Assembly (NCBI RefSeq): GCF_042237075.1
Contig: NZ_JBCGDC010000017.1
Coordinates: 1 to 64,000 of the forward strand
From: Polymorphospora lycopeni
Lineage (GTDB): Bacteria; Actinomycetota; Actinomycetes; Mycobacteriales; Micromonosporaceae
Reading direction: 5' to 3'
DNA length: 64,000 nucleotides
Part shown: piece after piece, positions 40,809-49,130 of the stretch
Position numbering within the stretch: position 1 is the stretch's first letter
Layout of the letters: each line of letters opens with the position of its first letter
Notes under the pieces: generated by a model
The model's input: the letters and a program-made list of their open reading frames with translations, nothing else
Told to the model about the DNA's origin: nothing
The model's database searches: none
Made by a program: the position numbers and the translations under genes

Positions 40809-42257
40809 GTGCGCAGATCCGTCCCGTCCCACCGCCTCGCCGTGGCCGGCGGTCTCGCGGCCGCCGTGGTCACCCTCGCGACCCTGGTCGCGCCCACCGC
40901 CTGGGCCGCCACCGCGCGACTCACCGCCGCGTTCGTCCAGACCTCAACCTGGAGCACCGGCTACGGCGCCGACTATGTGCTCACCAATACCGGCGACGCC
41001 ACCGCCACCGGCTGGACCGTCGAGTTCGACCTGCCGGCCGGCTCGACCGTGACCAGCAGTTGGAGTTCGGTACGCACCCAGACCGGCCAGCGCTACCGCT
41101 TCACCAACGCCACCTGGAACGGCACCGTCGCACCCGGCACGCAGCGGTCCTTCGGCTTCAACGTCACCGGACTGGGCACACCGGTCAACTGCACGGTCAA
41201 CGGCAACCCGTGCGGCGGCGGCACCCCGTCCCCCACGCCCACCCCGTCCCGCACGCCCACGCCGAGCCCCACACCGACGACCACCGCGCCGGCCGGCCCG
41301 GTCGTCGACGTCGCCACCGGCGCCCAGCTACGGACCGCCCTGGCGAACGCCCAGCCCGGCCAGACCATCCGGCTCGCCGCCGGCACCTACCGCGGCGCGT
41401 TCCTGGCCAACCGGCCCGGCACCGCCACCGCCCGCATCACCCTGACCGGGCCACGCACCGCGGTCCTGATCAACGACGGCCCCGCCGGCAGCGGACCCTC
41501 CTGCCCCGCGCCGACCGCCGGCTGGGACCCCGGGTACGGCCTCTGGCTGTTCGACGCGCCGTACTGGAACCTGACCGGTTTCACCGTCACCGAATCCAAG
41601 AAGGGGATCGTGCTGGACAACTCCCGGCACGTCACCATCACCGGGGTGCACGTACACCACGTCGACGACGAGGGCGTGCACTTCCGCCGCTCGTCCGCCG
41701 ACGGCGTCATCCGCGACTCGGTCATCGAGCACACCGGCCTGGTCCAGCCCGGCTACGGCGAAGGCGTCTACATCGGATCGGCGCAGTCCAACTTCGGTTG
41801 CCACGGCAACAGCGGCGGCATCGACCGGTCCGACCGGGTCCAGGTGCTGAACAACCGGATCGGGCCGTACGTCACCGCCGAACACATCGACGCCAAGGAG
41901 GGCACCGAGGGCGGCGTCGTACGCGGCAACACCTTCGACGGGCGCGGCATCTCCGGACAGAACTCCGCCGACTCGTGGGTCGACGCCAAGGGCAACGGCT
42001 ACCTCTTCGAGAACAACACCGGCACGTACGCCCCGCCCGGCACCTTCGCCAACGGCTACCAGACCCACCACCTGCTCGACGGCTACGGCTGTGGCAACGT
42101 CTGGCGCGGCAACCGGTCCGACCTGGGCGGCGTGGGCGCCTACGCGATCCGGGTGACCTCGACGTCGAAGTGCCCCGGCAACCTCAACCGGGTGTACACC
42201 GACAACACCGTCACCAACGCCACGATCGGCCTGACCAACATCGCCGTCACCCCGTGA
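40809..42257 (+). CDS. Secreted CBM2-right-handed beta-helix protein
   Basis: A 482-residue extracellular protein. After a signal peptide (about 1-33, ending TAWAA) comes a family 2 carbohydrate-binding module (about 34-135: TSTWSTGYGADYVLTNTGDA, Cys pair at its end), a Pro/Thr/Ser linker (TPSPTPTPSRTPTPSPTPT) and a right-handed parallel beta-helix (about 160-480) with repeated NxxI/V rungs (LDNSRHVTITGVHVHHVDDE, DSVIEHTG, NRIGPYVTAEHIDAKEG). The fold suggests a polysaccharide lyase or hydrolase acting on plant cell wall material. It is followed by a large hairpin terminator. Confidence 0.85.
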   Translation: MRRSVPSHRLAVAGGLAAAVVTLATLVAPTAWAATARLTAAFVQTSTWSTGYGADYVLTNTGDATATGWTVEFDLPAGSTVTSSWSSVRTQTGQRYRFTNATWNGTVAPGTQRSFGFNVTGLGTPVNCTVNGNPCGGGTPSPTPTPSRTPTPSPTPTTTAPAGPVVDVATGAQLRTALANAQPGQTIRLAAGTYRGAFLANRPGTATARITLTGPRTAVLINDGPAGSGPSCPAPTAGWDPGYGLWLFDAPYWNLTGFTVTESKKGIVLDNSRHVTITGVHVHHVDDEGVHFRRSSADGVIRDSVIEHTGLVQPGYGEGVYIGSAQSNFGCHGNSGGIDRSDRVQVLNNRIGPYVTAEHIDAKEGTEGGVVRGNTFDGRGISGQNSADSWVDAKGNGYLFENNTGTYAPPGTFANGYQTHHLLDGYGCGNVWRGNRSDLGGVGAYAIRVTSTSKCPGNLNRVYTDNTVTNATIGLTNIAVTP

Positions 42258-42292
42258 GTGCCAGACGACGTGGCGGCAGCCGCCAGCCCTTT

Positions 42293-42353
42293 GTCGATCT
42301 GAGCGTCAGGGACCTTATCCGGGGTCGGAAAGGTCTCTGGTGCTCAGATCGAC
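42293..42353. terminator. 24-bp-stem bidirectional terminator
   Basis: GTCGATCTGAGC (42293-42304) pairs perfectly with 42342-42353; CAGGGACCTT (42307-42316) pairs with 42330-42339 with one G-U; the two GT steps between can form G-U pairs in RNA. The loop is 13 nt. It sits between two convergent genes. Confidence 0.9.
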
Positions 42354-42369
42354 GGCCGGCAGCGGCCGG

Positions 42370-43053
42370 TCACGGCTCGAACTTGTAGCCCAGGCCGCGG
42401 ACGGTGACGATGTAGCGGGGCGCGGACGGTTCCGGCTCGACCTTGGAGCGCAGCCGCTTGACGTGCACGTCGAGGGTCTTGGTGTCGCCGACGTAGTCGG
42501 CACCCCACACCCGGTCGATCAACTGGCCGCGGGTCAGCACCCGGCCGGCGTTGCGCAGCAGCAGCTCCAGCAGCTCGAACTCCTTGAGCGGCAACTGCAC
42601 GGCCGCGCCGTCGACGGTCACCACGTGGCGTTCGATGTCCATCCGCACCGGGCCGGCGGACAGGGTCGGGGTCGACACGTCGGTGCTCTCCGGGCTGTGC
42701 CGGCGCAGTACGGCCCGAACCCGGGCAACCAGCTCACGCGGCGAGTACGGCTTGGTCACGTAGTCGTCGGCACCGATCTCCAGGCCGACGACCTTGTCGA
42801 TCTCGCTGTCCCGGGCGGTGACCATGATGATCGGCACGTGCGACCGCTGCCGCAGTTGGCGGCACACCTCGGTGCCGGACATCTCGGGCAGCATCAGGTC
42901 GAGGAGCACGATGTCCGCGCCGGTGCGGTCGAACTCGGTCAGCGCGGTGGGGCCGGTCGCGGCGACCGACACCTCGAATCCCTCTTTGCGCAGCATGTAG
43001 GACAGGGCGTCGGAGAACGACTCCTCGTCCTCGACCACGAGTACGCGGGCCAC
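42370..43053 (-). CDS. phoP: PhoP/RegX3-type response regulator
   Basis: A 227-residue OmpR-family regulator. The receiver domain has phospho-acceptor Asp52 (IVLLDLMLPEMSG) and the conserved Lys in DDYVTKPYSPREL. The winged-helix output domain is FELLELLLRNAGRVLTRGQL to KTLDVHVKRLRSKVEP and YIVTVRGLGYKFEP. It lies directly downstream of a SenX3/PhoR-type kinase and opposite phoU, the arrangement of the actinobacterial phosphate-response system (phoR-phoP in Streptomyces, senX3-regX3 in mycobacteria). Confidence 0.92.
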   Translation of the reverse strand: MARVLVVEDEESFSDALSYMLRKEGFEVSVAATGPTALTEFDRTGADIVLLDLMLPEMSGTEVCRQLRQRSHVPIIMVTARDSEIDKVVGLEIGADDYVTKPYSPRELVARVRAVLRRHSPESTDVSTPTLSAGPVRMDIERHVVTVDGAAVQLPLKEFELLELLLRNAGRVLTRGQLIDRVWGADYVGDTKTLDVHVKRLRSKVEPEPSAPRYIVTVRGLGYKFEP

Positions 43054-43074
43054 GGGACTTTCCTTTCCTGGTCG

Positions 43075-44373
43075 TCAGGCCTGCCGGAGCTCGGCCGGAC
43101 CGTTGTCGATCTCGAGCGATGGTGGTAGCGGAAGGGCCGCGTCGGGTGGGCTCGACGGTAGCCGCAGCGTGAACGTCGACCCTCCTCCCAGCGTGCTCGC
43201 CACGTCGACCCGACCACCATGGTTGCTCGCGATGTGCTTCACGATGGCCAGCCCGAGGCCGGTGCCGCCGGTGGCGCGGGAGCGGGCCTGGTCGGCCCGG
43301 TAGAACCGCTCGAAGATCCGTTCGACCTCGTGCGGGGCGATACCGACACCCTGGTCACTTACGGCCAGTTCGACGTATCCGTCGGAGCGGCCGATGGTGA
43401 TGGTGACCCGGGTCCGCTCGCCGGAGTAGGCGATGGCGTTTTCCACCAGGTTCGACAGCGCCGTCGCCACCTGGGTGTCGCTGCCGTAGACGGTCAGCCG
43501 GCGGTCGCCCTCGACCGCCACCTCGATGTGCCGGGCGGCGGCGGCCGTCCGGGTACGGTCGATCACCTCGGCCACGACCCATTCGATGGCGACCGGCTCC
43601 GGCGCGGGCAGCGGCTCGGCGCCCTGCAGGCGGGTGAGTTCGAGCAGTTCGTTGACGAGCCGGCCGAGCCGGGTCGACTCGTGGTGGATGCGCTCGGCGA
43701 ACCGGCGGGCGGCGGCGACGTCCTCGACGATGTCCTGCGCGTCGGCGGACTCCGCGGCCTCGGTGGCGTCCAGCAGCGCCTCGGAGAGCAGTTGCAGGGC
43801 GCCGATCGGCGTCTTCAGTTCGTGGCTGACGTTGGCGACGAAGTCCCGCCGTACCCGGCTGACGCGGTGCGCCTCGGTGACGTCGGAGGCCTCGACGGCG
43901 ACGTAGTTGGTGCCGAGCCCGACCGCGCGCAGGTGCACGCCGAGCGGCTCCTGGGCGCCCTCCCGGCCCCTGGGCAGGTCGAGTTCGACCTCCCGGCGTA
44001 CGCCGGTGCGGCGTACCTGGCCGGCGAGGGTGCGGATGATCGGGTGGGCGGCGACGGTGCCCTGCGTCGGTCCGACCCGCAGCAGTCCCATCGCCCGGGC
44101 GGCCGGGTTGACCAGGACCGGTACGTCGTCGACGTCGAGCACGACCACGCCGACGCGCAGCGAATCGAGACTCTTGCGGCCGAGCCCGGTCAGGGCGGCC
44201 TGCTGGTCGGTGCTGATCTGAGCCCTCCCCAGGGTCGACCGGCCCGGTCGGCCGGGCCGGCGGGAAGTCCGGTGGCGTATCCAGGCGCGTTGGACAATCG
44301 GCAGTACGGTGAGTCCGGCCACCATGCCGGCCACCGCTGCGCCGGCAATACTGGCCACGACCACCCAATCCAC
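43075..44373 (-). CDS. phoR: PhoR/SenX3-type sensor histidine kinase
   Basis: A 432-residue kinase with one N-terminal TM segment (about 4-26), a PAS-like region (about 65-165, LRVGVVVLDVDDVPVLVNPA), a HisKA helix with phospho-acceptor His184 (RRDFVANVSHELKTPIGAL), and an HATPase domain (LSNLVENAIAYSGE, VSDQGVGIAPHEVERIFERF, GTGLGLAIVKHIA). A single TM helix with no large outer loop fits SenX3, which is thought to read phosphate through the Pst transporter and PhoU. TACGAT lies 6 nt before the GTG. It is cotranscribed with phoP. Confidence 0.92.
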   Translation of the reverse strand: MDWVVVASIAGAAVAGMVAGLTVLPIVQRAWIRHRTSRRPGRPGRSTLGRAQISTDQQAALTGLGRKSLDSLRVGVVVLDVDDVPVLVNPAARAMGLLRVGPTQGTVAAHPIIRTLAGQVRRTGVRREVELDLPRGREGAQEPLGVHLRAVGLGTNYVAVEASDVTEAHRVSRVRRDFVANVSHELKTPIGALQLLSEALLDATEAAESADAQDIVEDVAAARRFAERIHHESTRLGRLVNELLELTRLQGAEPLPAPEPVAIEWVVAEVIDRTRTAAAARHIEVAVEGDRRLTVYGSDTQVATALSNLVENAIAYSGERTRVTITIGRSDGYVELAVSDQGVGIAPHEVERIFERFYRADQARSRATGGTGLGLAIVKHIASNHGGRVDVASTLGGGSTFTLRLPSSPPDAALPLPPSLEIDNGPAELRQA

Positions 44374-44379
44374 GAGGCG

Positions 44380-44385
44380 ATCGTA
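44380..44385 (-). promoter_or_regulatory. -10 box of phoR gene (leaderless)
   Basis: TACGAT on the minus strand, 6 nt before the GTG at 44373. GGTCAC and GTTAACC motifs lie directly upstream, within possible PhoP contact range. Confidence 0.5.
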
Positions 44386-44467
44386 GGGTCACTGTTAACC
44401 TTTTGACCTCGCATAACGGGACGAATCACAGCCACGTCGGAGAATATTCACTGTCCCGCCCGGCGTC

Positions 44468-44504
44468 GTTCACCGCTGTTCACTCCGTCGCCGCCGCGTT
44501 CACC
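44468..44504 (+). promoter_or_regulatory. GTTCAC repeats in the phoR-phoU intergenic region
   Basis: GTTCACC at 44468, GTTCACT at 44478 and GTTCACC at 44498: the PHO-box core heptamer repeated at 10 and 20 bp, 75-111 nt before phoU. The classical Streptomyces unit is 11 bp, so the spacing is atypical. Confidence 0.45.
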
Positions 44505-44578
44505 TACGGTTGGCCCGGCCCACCCGACGGCCGCCACGCACACCCGCGCGGCCGGCCCCGACGCACAGGGACGTGATC

Positions 44579-45223
44579 ATGCGCGAGGAGTTCCGCGCCG
44601 ACCTGCACACCGTCAGCCAGCTGCTGGTGGACATGGCAGAGGCCGTACGCGCCGCCATGCGTAACGCCACCCGGGCACTACTGACGGCCGACCGGACCGC
44701 GGCGGAGGCGGTGATCGCCCGGGATGCCGAGATCGACAGCCTCTACGCGCAGGTCGAGGCCAGGGTCTCCGACCTGCTCGCCCGGCAGGCCCCGGTCGCC
44801 ACCGACCTGCGTACGGTGGTCACCGCGCTGCATGTCGCCGCCGACCTGGAGCGGATGGGTGACCTCGCGGACCACGTGGCGAAGACGGCGCTGCGCCGGC
44901 ACCCGTCGCCGGCGGTGCCCGCCGAGCTGCGGCCGATCTTCGTGTCGATGGCCGAGGTGGCCGACCGGATCGCCGACAAGATCACCAACGTGCTGTCGAA
45001 GCCCGACGCCGAGCAGGCCGCCGAGTTGGAGCGCGACGACGACGTCATGGACCAGCTGCACCGCAACCTGTTCAGCACGCTGCTCGACGACGCGTGGCCG
45101 TACGGGGTGGAGACCGCGATCGACGGCGCGCTGCTCGGCCGGTTCTACGAGCGGTACGCCGACCACGCGGTCAACGCCGGCCGGCACGTGCACTACCTCG
45201 TCACCGGAGAACACCCCTACTGA
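44579..45223 (+). CDS. phoU: Phosphate signalling complex protein PhoU
   Basis: A 214-residue all-helical protein made of two three-helix PhoU repeats: MREEFRADLHTVSQLLVDMA and the metal-binding-type AADLERMGDLADHVAKTALR in the first, and the matching GRFYERYADHAVNAGRHVHYL in the second. It links the Pst transporter to the PhoR/SenX3 kinase and keeps the phosphate response off when phosphate is plentiful. The ATG at 44579 is used; an in-frame GTG at 44573 is closer to AGGGA and could also serve. It is divergent from phoR. Confidence 0.95.
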   Translation: MREEFRADLHTVSQLLVDMAEAVRAAMRNATRALLTADRTAAEAVIARDAEIDSLYAQVEARVSDLLARQAPVATDLRTVVTALHVAADLERMGDLADHVAKTALRRHPSPAVPAELRPIFVSMAEVADRIADKITNVLSKPDAEQAAELERDDDVMDQLHRNLFSTLLDDAWPYGVETAIDGALLGRFYERYADHAVNAGRHVHYLVTGEHPY

Positions 45224-45259
45224 TCCGGGCCGACCACCTACGGCCCGGGACATAGAGCG

Positions 45260-45436
45260 GCGGGGGGGGGCGCCCCCCCCCCCCCCCCCCCGCCCCCCGC
45301 CCCCCCCCCCCCCCCCCGCCCCCCGCCCCCCCCCCCCCCCCCCGCCCCCCGCCCCCCCCCCCCCCCCCCGCCCCCCGCCCCCCCCCCCCCCCCCCCGGGG
45401 GGGGGGGGGGGCGGCCCCCCCCCCCCCCCCCCCCCC
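45260..45436. repeat. Poly-C/poly-G block with exact 26-bp period, possible assembly artefact
   Basis: About 175 bases of almost only C and G between the convergent phoU and gpmA genes. Single G bases occur in pairs at 45292/45299, 45318/45325, 45344/45351 and 45370/45377, an exact 26-bp period; the block is bounded by poly-G runs on both sides. Such sequence may be a sequencing or gap-filling artefact. Confidence 0.75.
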
Positions 45437-45450
45437 GTCGTTCCGGCTGC

Positions 45451-46200
45451 TCAGCGGCCCTGGTTCGCCACCGCCGCGGCGGCTTCCTTGGCCGCCCCGG
45501 GGTCGAGGTAGCTGCCGCCGGCGGTGACCGGGCGCAGCTGCGGGTCGAGGTCGTAGCGCAGCGGGATGCCGGTCGGGATGTTGAGCTTGGCGATCGCCTC
45601 GTCGGAGATCCCGTCGAGGTGCTTGACCAGCCCGCGCAGCGAGTTGCCGTGCGCCGCGACCAGCACCGTACGGCCGGCGAGCAGGTCCGGCACGATCGAG
45701 TCGTACCAGTACGGCAGCATCCGCTCCACGACGTCCTTCAGGCACTCGGTGCGCGGCGCCAGCTCCGGCGGCAGGGTGAAGTAGCGCGGGTCGTCGGTCT
45801 GCGACCACTCGCTGTCCGCCTCGATCGGCGGCGGCGGGGTGTCGTAGGAGCGTCGCCAGATGGTGAACTGCTCCTCGCCGTACGCCTCCAGGGTTTCCTT
45901 CTTGTTCTTGCCCTGGAGCGCGCCGTAGTGCCGCTCGTTGAGGCGCCACGAGCGGCGCACCGCGATCCAGTGCCGGTCGGCGGCGTGCAGCGCCAGCTCG
46001 GCGGTGCGGATGGCGCGGCGCAGCACGCTGGTGTGCACCACGTCGGGCAGCAGGTCATGATCGCGCAGCAGCTCGCCGCCGCGCCGGGCCTCCGCCTCCC
46101 CCTTGGCGTTCAGGTCGACGTCGACCCAACCGGTGAAGAGGTTCTTGGCGTTCCACTCGCTCTCGCCGTGCCGCAGCAGCACCAACGTCCCCACAGTCAT
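45451..46200 (-). CDS. gpmA: 2,3-bisphosphoglycerate-dependent phosphoglycerate mutase
   Basis: Interconverts 3- and 2-phosphoglycerate in glycolysis. The 249-residue product has the phospho-His motif TLVLLRHGESEWNAKNLFTG (His11), RRAIRTAELAL, the SWRLNERHYGALQG loop, and the second His in VLVAAHGNSLRGLVKHL. The ATG at 46200 gives the standard length. The 3' end lies 15 bp from the doubtful poly-C block, but the C-terminal sequence (AAAAVANQGR) is intact. Confidence 0.95.
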   Translation of the reverse strand: MTVGTLVLLRHGESEWNAKNLFTGWVDVDLNAKGEAEARRGGELLRDHDLLPDVVHTSVLRRAIRTAELALHAADRHWIAVRRSWRLNERHYGALQGKNKKETLEAYGEEQFTIWRRSYDTPPPPIEADSEWSQTDDPRYFTLPPELAPRTECLKDVVERMLPYWYDSIVPDLLAGRTVLVAAHGNSLRGLVKHLDGISDEAIAKLNIPTGIPLRYDLDPQLRPVTAGGSYLDPGAAKEAAAAVANQGR

Positions 46201-46360
46201 GAATCTCATCCTGCCGTAGCCGTCGGGCGCCGGTGCCCCGACCCGGTGGTGACGACCACCACGTGGAAATGCCGCTGACCCGGGACACCGGCCGGCACTA
46301 GGTTGTGTAAGGCACCGCACGGGACGCGGTCATTACGGTACGGATGAACGGGGCGGCGGC

Positions 46361-47746
46361 GTGCGGAGCGTACGAGGTTGGGTGCGGGACACCGCCGGCG
46401 GACTACCCCGGGCGTTCTGGTACCTGTGGGCCGGCACGCTGATCAACCGCCTCGGATCATTCGTCCTGATCTTCCTCGCGGTCTACCTGACCAGCGAACG
46501 CGGCTTCTCCGAGTTGCAGGCCGGCGTCGTACTCGGCCTCTGGGGCGCCGGCGGCACGGTCGGCACCCTGGCCGGCGGCACCCTCGCCGACCGGTGGGGA
46601 CGGCGGCCCACGCTGCTCACCGCACATCTCGGCGCCGCGACGATGATGCTGGGCCTCGGCCTCGCCCGCGAACTGTGGGCGATCGCCGTCGGGGCGTTCC
46701 TGCTCGGCATGTTCGCCGAGGCGGCCCGGCCGGCGTTCTCCGCGATGATGGTCGACGTGGTGCCGGAGCGGGACCGGCTGCGCGCCTTCTCGCTCAACTA
46801 CTGGGCCCTCAACCTCGGCTTCGCCTGCGCCGCGATCCTCGCCGGCTTCGCCGCACAGGCCGACTACCTGCTGCTCTTCATCGTCAACGCGGTCACCACG
46901 ACGGCGACCGCGGTGATCATCTTCCGCAAGGTCCGCGAGTCGGCGCCGGCCCGCACCGCCGTGAAACTCACCGGTACGCCGGCGGCGCCCGGCGGGCTGC
47001 GTTCCGCCCTGACCGACCGGGTGTTCCTCGTCTTCGCGGGGCTGAACCTGCTGCTGGCGCTGATCTTCATGCAGCACATCTCGATGCTGCCGATCGCCAT
47101 GGGCCAGGACGGGCTGTCACCGGCGACGTACGGCTCGGTGATCGCCCTCAACGGGGTGCTGATCGTGGTCGGGCAACTCTTCGTGCCACGCCTGATCCGG
47201 GGCCGGAGCCGGTCCCACGTACTCGCCCTGGCCGCCCTGATCACCGGCATCGGGTTCGGACTCACCGCGTTCGCCGAGGTCGCCTGGTTCTACGCGCTCA
47301 CCGTGCTGATCTGGACGCTCGGCGAGATGCTCAACTCCCCGTCCAACTCCACGCTGATCGCCGAACTGTCGCCGAGTACGCTGCGCGGCCGGTACGCCGG
47401 CGTCTTCTCGCTGTCCTGGTCGCTGGCGTCGTTCGCCGCCCCGATCGCCGGTGGCTGGGTCCAGCAGAACCTGGGCAACTCGGTGCTGTGGCTCGGCTGC
47501 GGCGCGCTCGCCGGCTTCGTCGCGATCGCCCAGCTGCTCTCCGGACCGGCCCGCGAACGGCGGGCCGCCGCCCTGCGCGCCGCGTCGGCGCCGGCCGCGC
47601 AGCCGGACACCCCGGCCGCGTCGTCGACCGGTACGCCCGACGACGCGGCGCCGGCCACCGAGCCGCTGGTGGCGCCGCTGCCACCGGCCCAGGCCACCGC
47701 GGCGGCGATCACGCCGACCAGGAAGGGCGTCAGCACCACCGGGTGA
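46361..47746 (+). CDS. MFS transporter (first of a tandem pair)
   Basis: A 461-residue, 12-TM major facilitator. It starts RSVRGWVRDTAGGLPRAFW and has the MFS loop motif GGTLADRWGRRPTLL between TM2 and TM3, plus a second G/R-rich motif (LIRGRSRSHVLALAAL) near the centre. The C-terminal 60 residues are an Ala/Pro-rich cytoplasmic tail. The family is often called drug/proton antiporter; no substrate can be assigned. It shares clear similarity along its whole length with the next gene. Confidence 0.88.
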   Translation: MRSVRGWVRDTAGGLPRAFWYLWAGTLINRLGSFVLIFLAVYLTSERGFSELQAGVVLGLWGAGGTVGTLAGGTLADRWGRRPTLLTAHLGAATMMLGLGLARELWAIAVGAFLLGMFAEAARPAFSAMMVDVVPERDRLRAFSLNYWALNLGFACAAILAGFAAQADYLLLFIVNAVTTTATAVIIFRKVRESAPARTAVKLTGTPAAPGGLRSALTDRVFLVFAGLNLLLALIFMQHISMLPIAMGQDGLSPATYGSVIALNGVLIVVGQLFVPRLIRGRSRSHVLALAALITGIGFGLTAFAEVAWFYALTVLIWTLGEMLNSPSNSTLIAELSPSTLRGRYAGVFSLSWSLASFAAPIAGGWVQQNLGNSVLWLGCGALAGFVAIAQLLSGPARERRAAALRAASAPAAQPDTPAASSTGTPDDAAPATEPLVAPLPPAQATAAAITPTRKGVSTTG

Positions 47747-47829
47747 CGAGCGACACGCTGGCGCACCGGGTCACCACTTCCTAACGTCTACACGACCGAC
47801 TGGAAACAAACCTTCCCGGAGGGCGCCGC

Positions 47830-49089
47830 GTGCGTACCTGGCTGCGCGACACGGCCGGCGGCCTCCCGGCGACGTACTGGTACCTGTGGACCGGTCTGCT
47901 GATCAACCGGACCGGCGCCTTCGCGATGCTGTTCCTGTCGCTCTACCTGACCGACGTACGGGGTGCCCGGGCGGCGGTCGCCGGCCTGGTCGTCGGGGCG
48001 TACGGCATCGGCGGGGCGGCCGGGGTGCTGCTCGGCGGGGTGCTCGCCGACTCCTGGGGGCGGCGCCGCACGCTCTTCTGGTCGCACCTGGTCGCCGGCC
48101 TCCTGATGATCGCGATGGCGTTCGCGGGCGGCATCGGCACGATCGCCGTGCTCGCCACGCTCGTCGGGATCGTCCACTCGATGCCCGGCCCGGCGTTCGT
48201 CGCCGCGATCGTCGACATCGTGCCCGAGGAGCGCCGGTCGCGGGCCTTCAACCTGCAGTTCTGGGCGTTCAACCTGGGGATGGCGGCGGCCTCGCTGCTC
48301 GCCGGGGTGCTCGCCGGGGCCAGCTTCACCGCCCTGTTCCTGGTCGACGCGGCGGCCACGCTGACCACCGCCGCGATCATTCTCTGGAAGGTGCCCGAGA
48401 CGCTGACCGGGCGACGGACCCGGCGGGCGCGGGGCGGCCCGGGGCTGCGTACGGCGCTGACCGACCGGGCGTTCCTCGTCTTCGTCGCGCTCACCTTCGC
48501 GCTGGCGGTGCTGGTCACCCAGACCTCCACGATCATGCCGCTGGCGATGCGCGCCGACGGCCTCGGCCCCGGCGCGTACGGCCTCGTCGTCGCCGTCGGC
48601 GGTGCGCTGATCGTGGTCGGGCAACTCTTCGTGCCCCGGCTCATCGACGGCCGCCGCAAGCACCACGTGCTGGCGCTGTCGACCGGCCTGCTGGCCGTCG
48701 GCTTCGGCTCGCTGGCGTTCGCCGACCATCTCGCCGCCTACCTGGCGGCGGCGTTCGTCTGGACGGTCGGGCAGATGCTGGCCGCACCCCCGAACGCCGA
48801 GATCAACGCCGAACTCGCCCCACCCGCGCTGCGCGGCCGATACCAGGCGGTGTTCTACCTGACGTTCCCGGCCGCGTCGTTCGTCGCGCCGGCCCTCGGC
48901 GGGGCGAGCCTGGAATACCTGGGCGACTGGCACTGGATCATCACCGGCGTCGCCGGACTGCTCGCCGTCGGCGGGCACCTGCTGGCCGGACCACCCCGCG
49001 AGCGCCAGGTCGCGGCCCGGCTCGCCCGCTCCGGCGGGCCGGCCACCGGGAAGCCCACGGCGGCACCGGCCGCTGCGCGGGGCGCCTGA
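47830..49089 (+). CDS. MFS transporter (second of a tandem pair)
   Basis: A 419-residue paralogue of the preceding transporter: WLRDTAGGLPATYWYLWTGL matches the first 20 residues of its neighbour, and GGVLADSWGRRRTLF and LIDGRRKHHVLALSTGL match the two loop motifs. It lacks the long C-terminal tail. The 83-bp gap contains a TAACGT box and GGAGG before the GTG start, so it can have its own promoter. A tandem duplication that has diverged is the simplest explanation. Confidence 0.88.
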   Translation: MRTWLRDTAGGLPATYWYLWTGLLINRTGAFAMLFLSLYLTDVRGARAAVAGLVVGAYGIGGAAGVLLGGVLADSWGRRRTLFWSHLVAGLLMIAMAFAGGIGTIAVLATLVGIVHSMPGPAFVAAIVDIVPEERRSRAFNLQFWAFNLGMAAASLLAGVLAGASFTALFLVDAAATLTTAAIILWKVPETLTGRRTRRARGGPGLRTALTDRAFLVFVALTFALAVLVTQTSTIMPLAMRADGLGPGAYGLVVAVGGALIVVGQLFVPRLIDGRRKHHVLALSTGLLAVGFGSLAFADHLAAYLAAAFVWTVGQMLAAPPNAEINAELAPPALRGRYQAVFYLTFPAASFVAPALGGASLEYLGDWHWIITGVAGLLAVGGHLLAGPPRERQVAARLARSGGPATGKPTAAPAAARGA

Positions 49090-49090
49090 C

Positions 49091-49122
49091 GGCCGGGAGC
49101 ACCGGGTCGGGGGGTGCCGGCC
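49091..49122. terminator. Hairpin between the convergent MFS and CoA-transferase genes
   Basis: GGCCG..GCACC pairs with GGTGC-CGGCC, with a 3-nt bulge and a G-rich loop. It would serve both converging transcripts. Confidence 0.4.
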
Positions 49123-49130
49123 GGCGGCGG

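Noticed and set aside
44678..45949. Minus-strand frame crossing the poly-C block
   Set aside because: Poly-Gly through the homopolymer and antisense to both phoU and gpmA.
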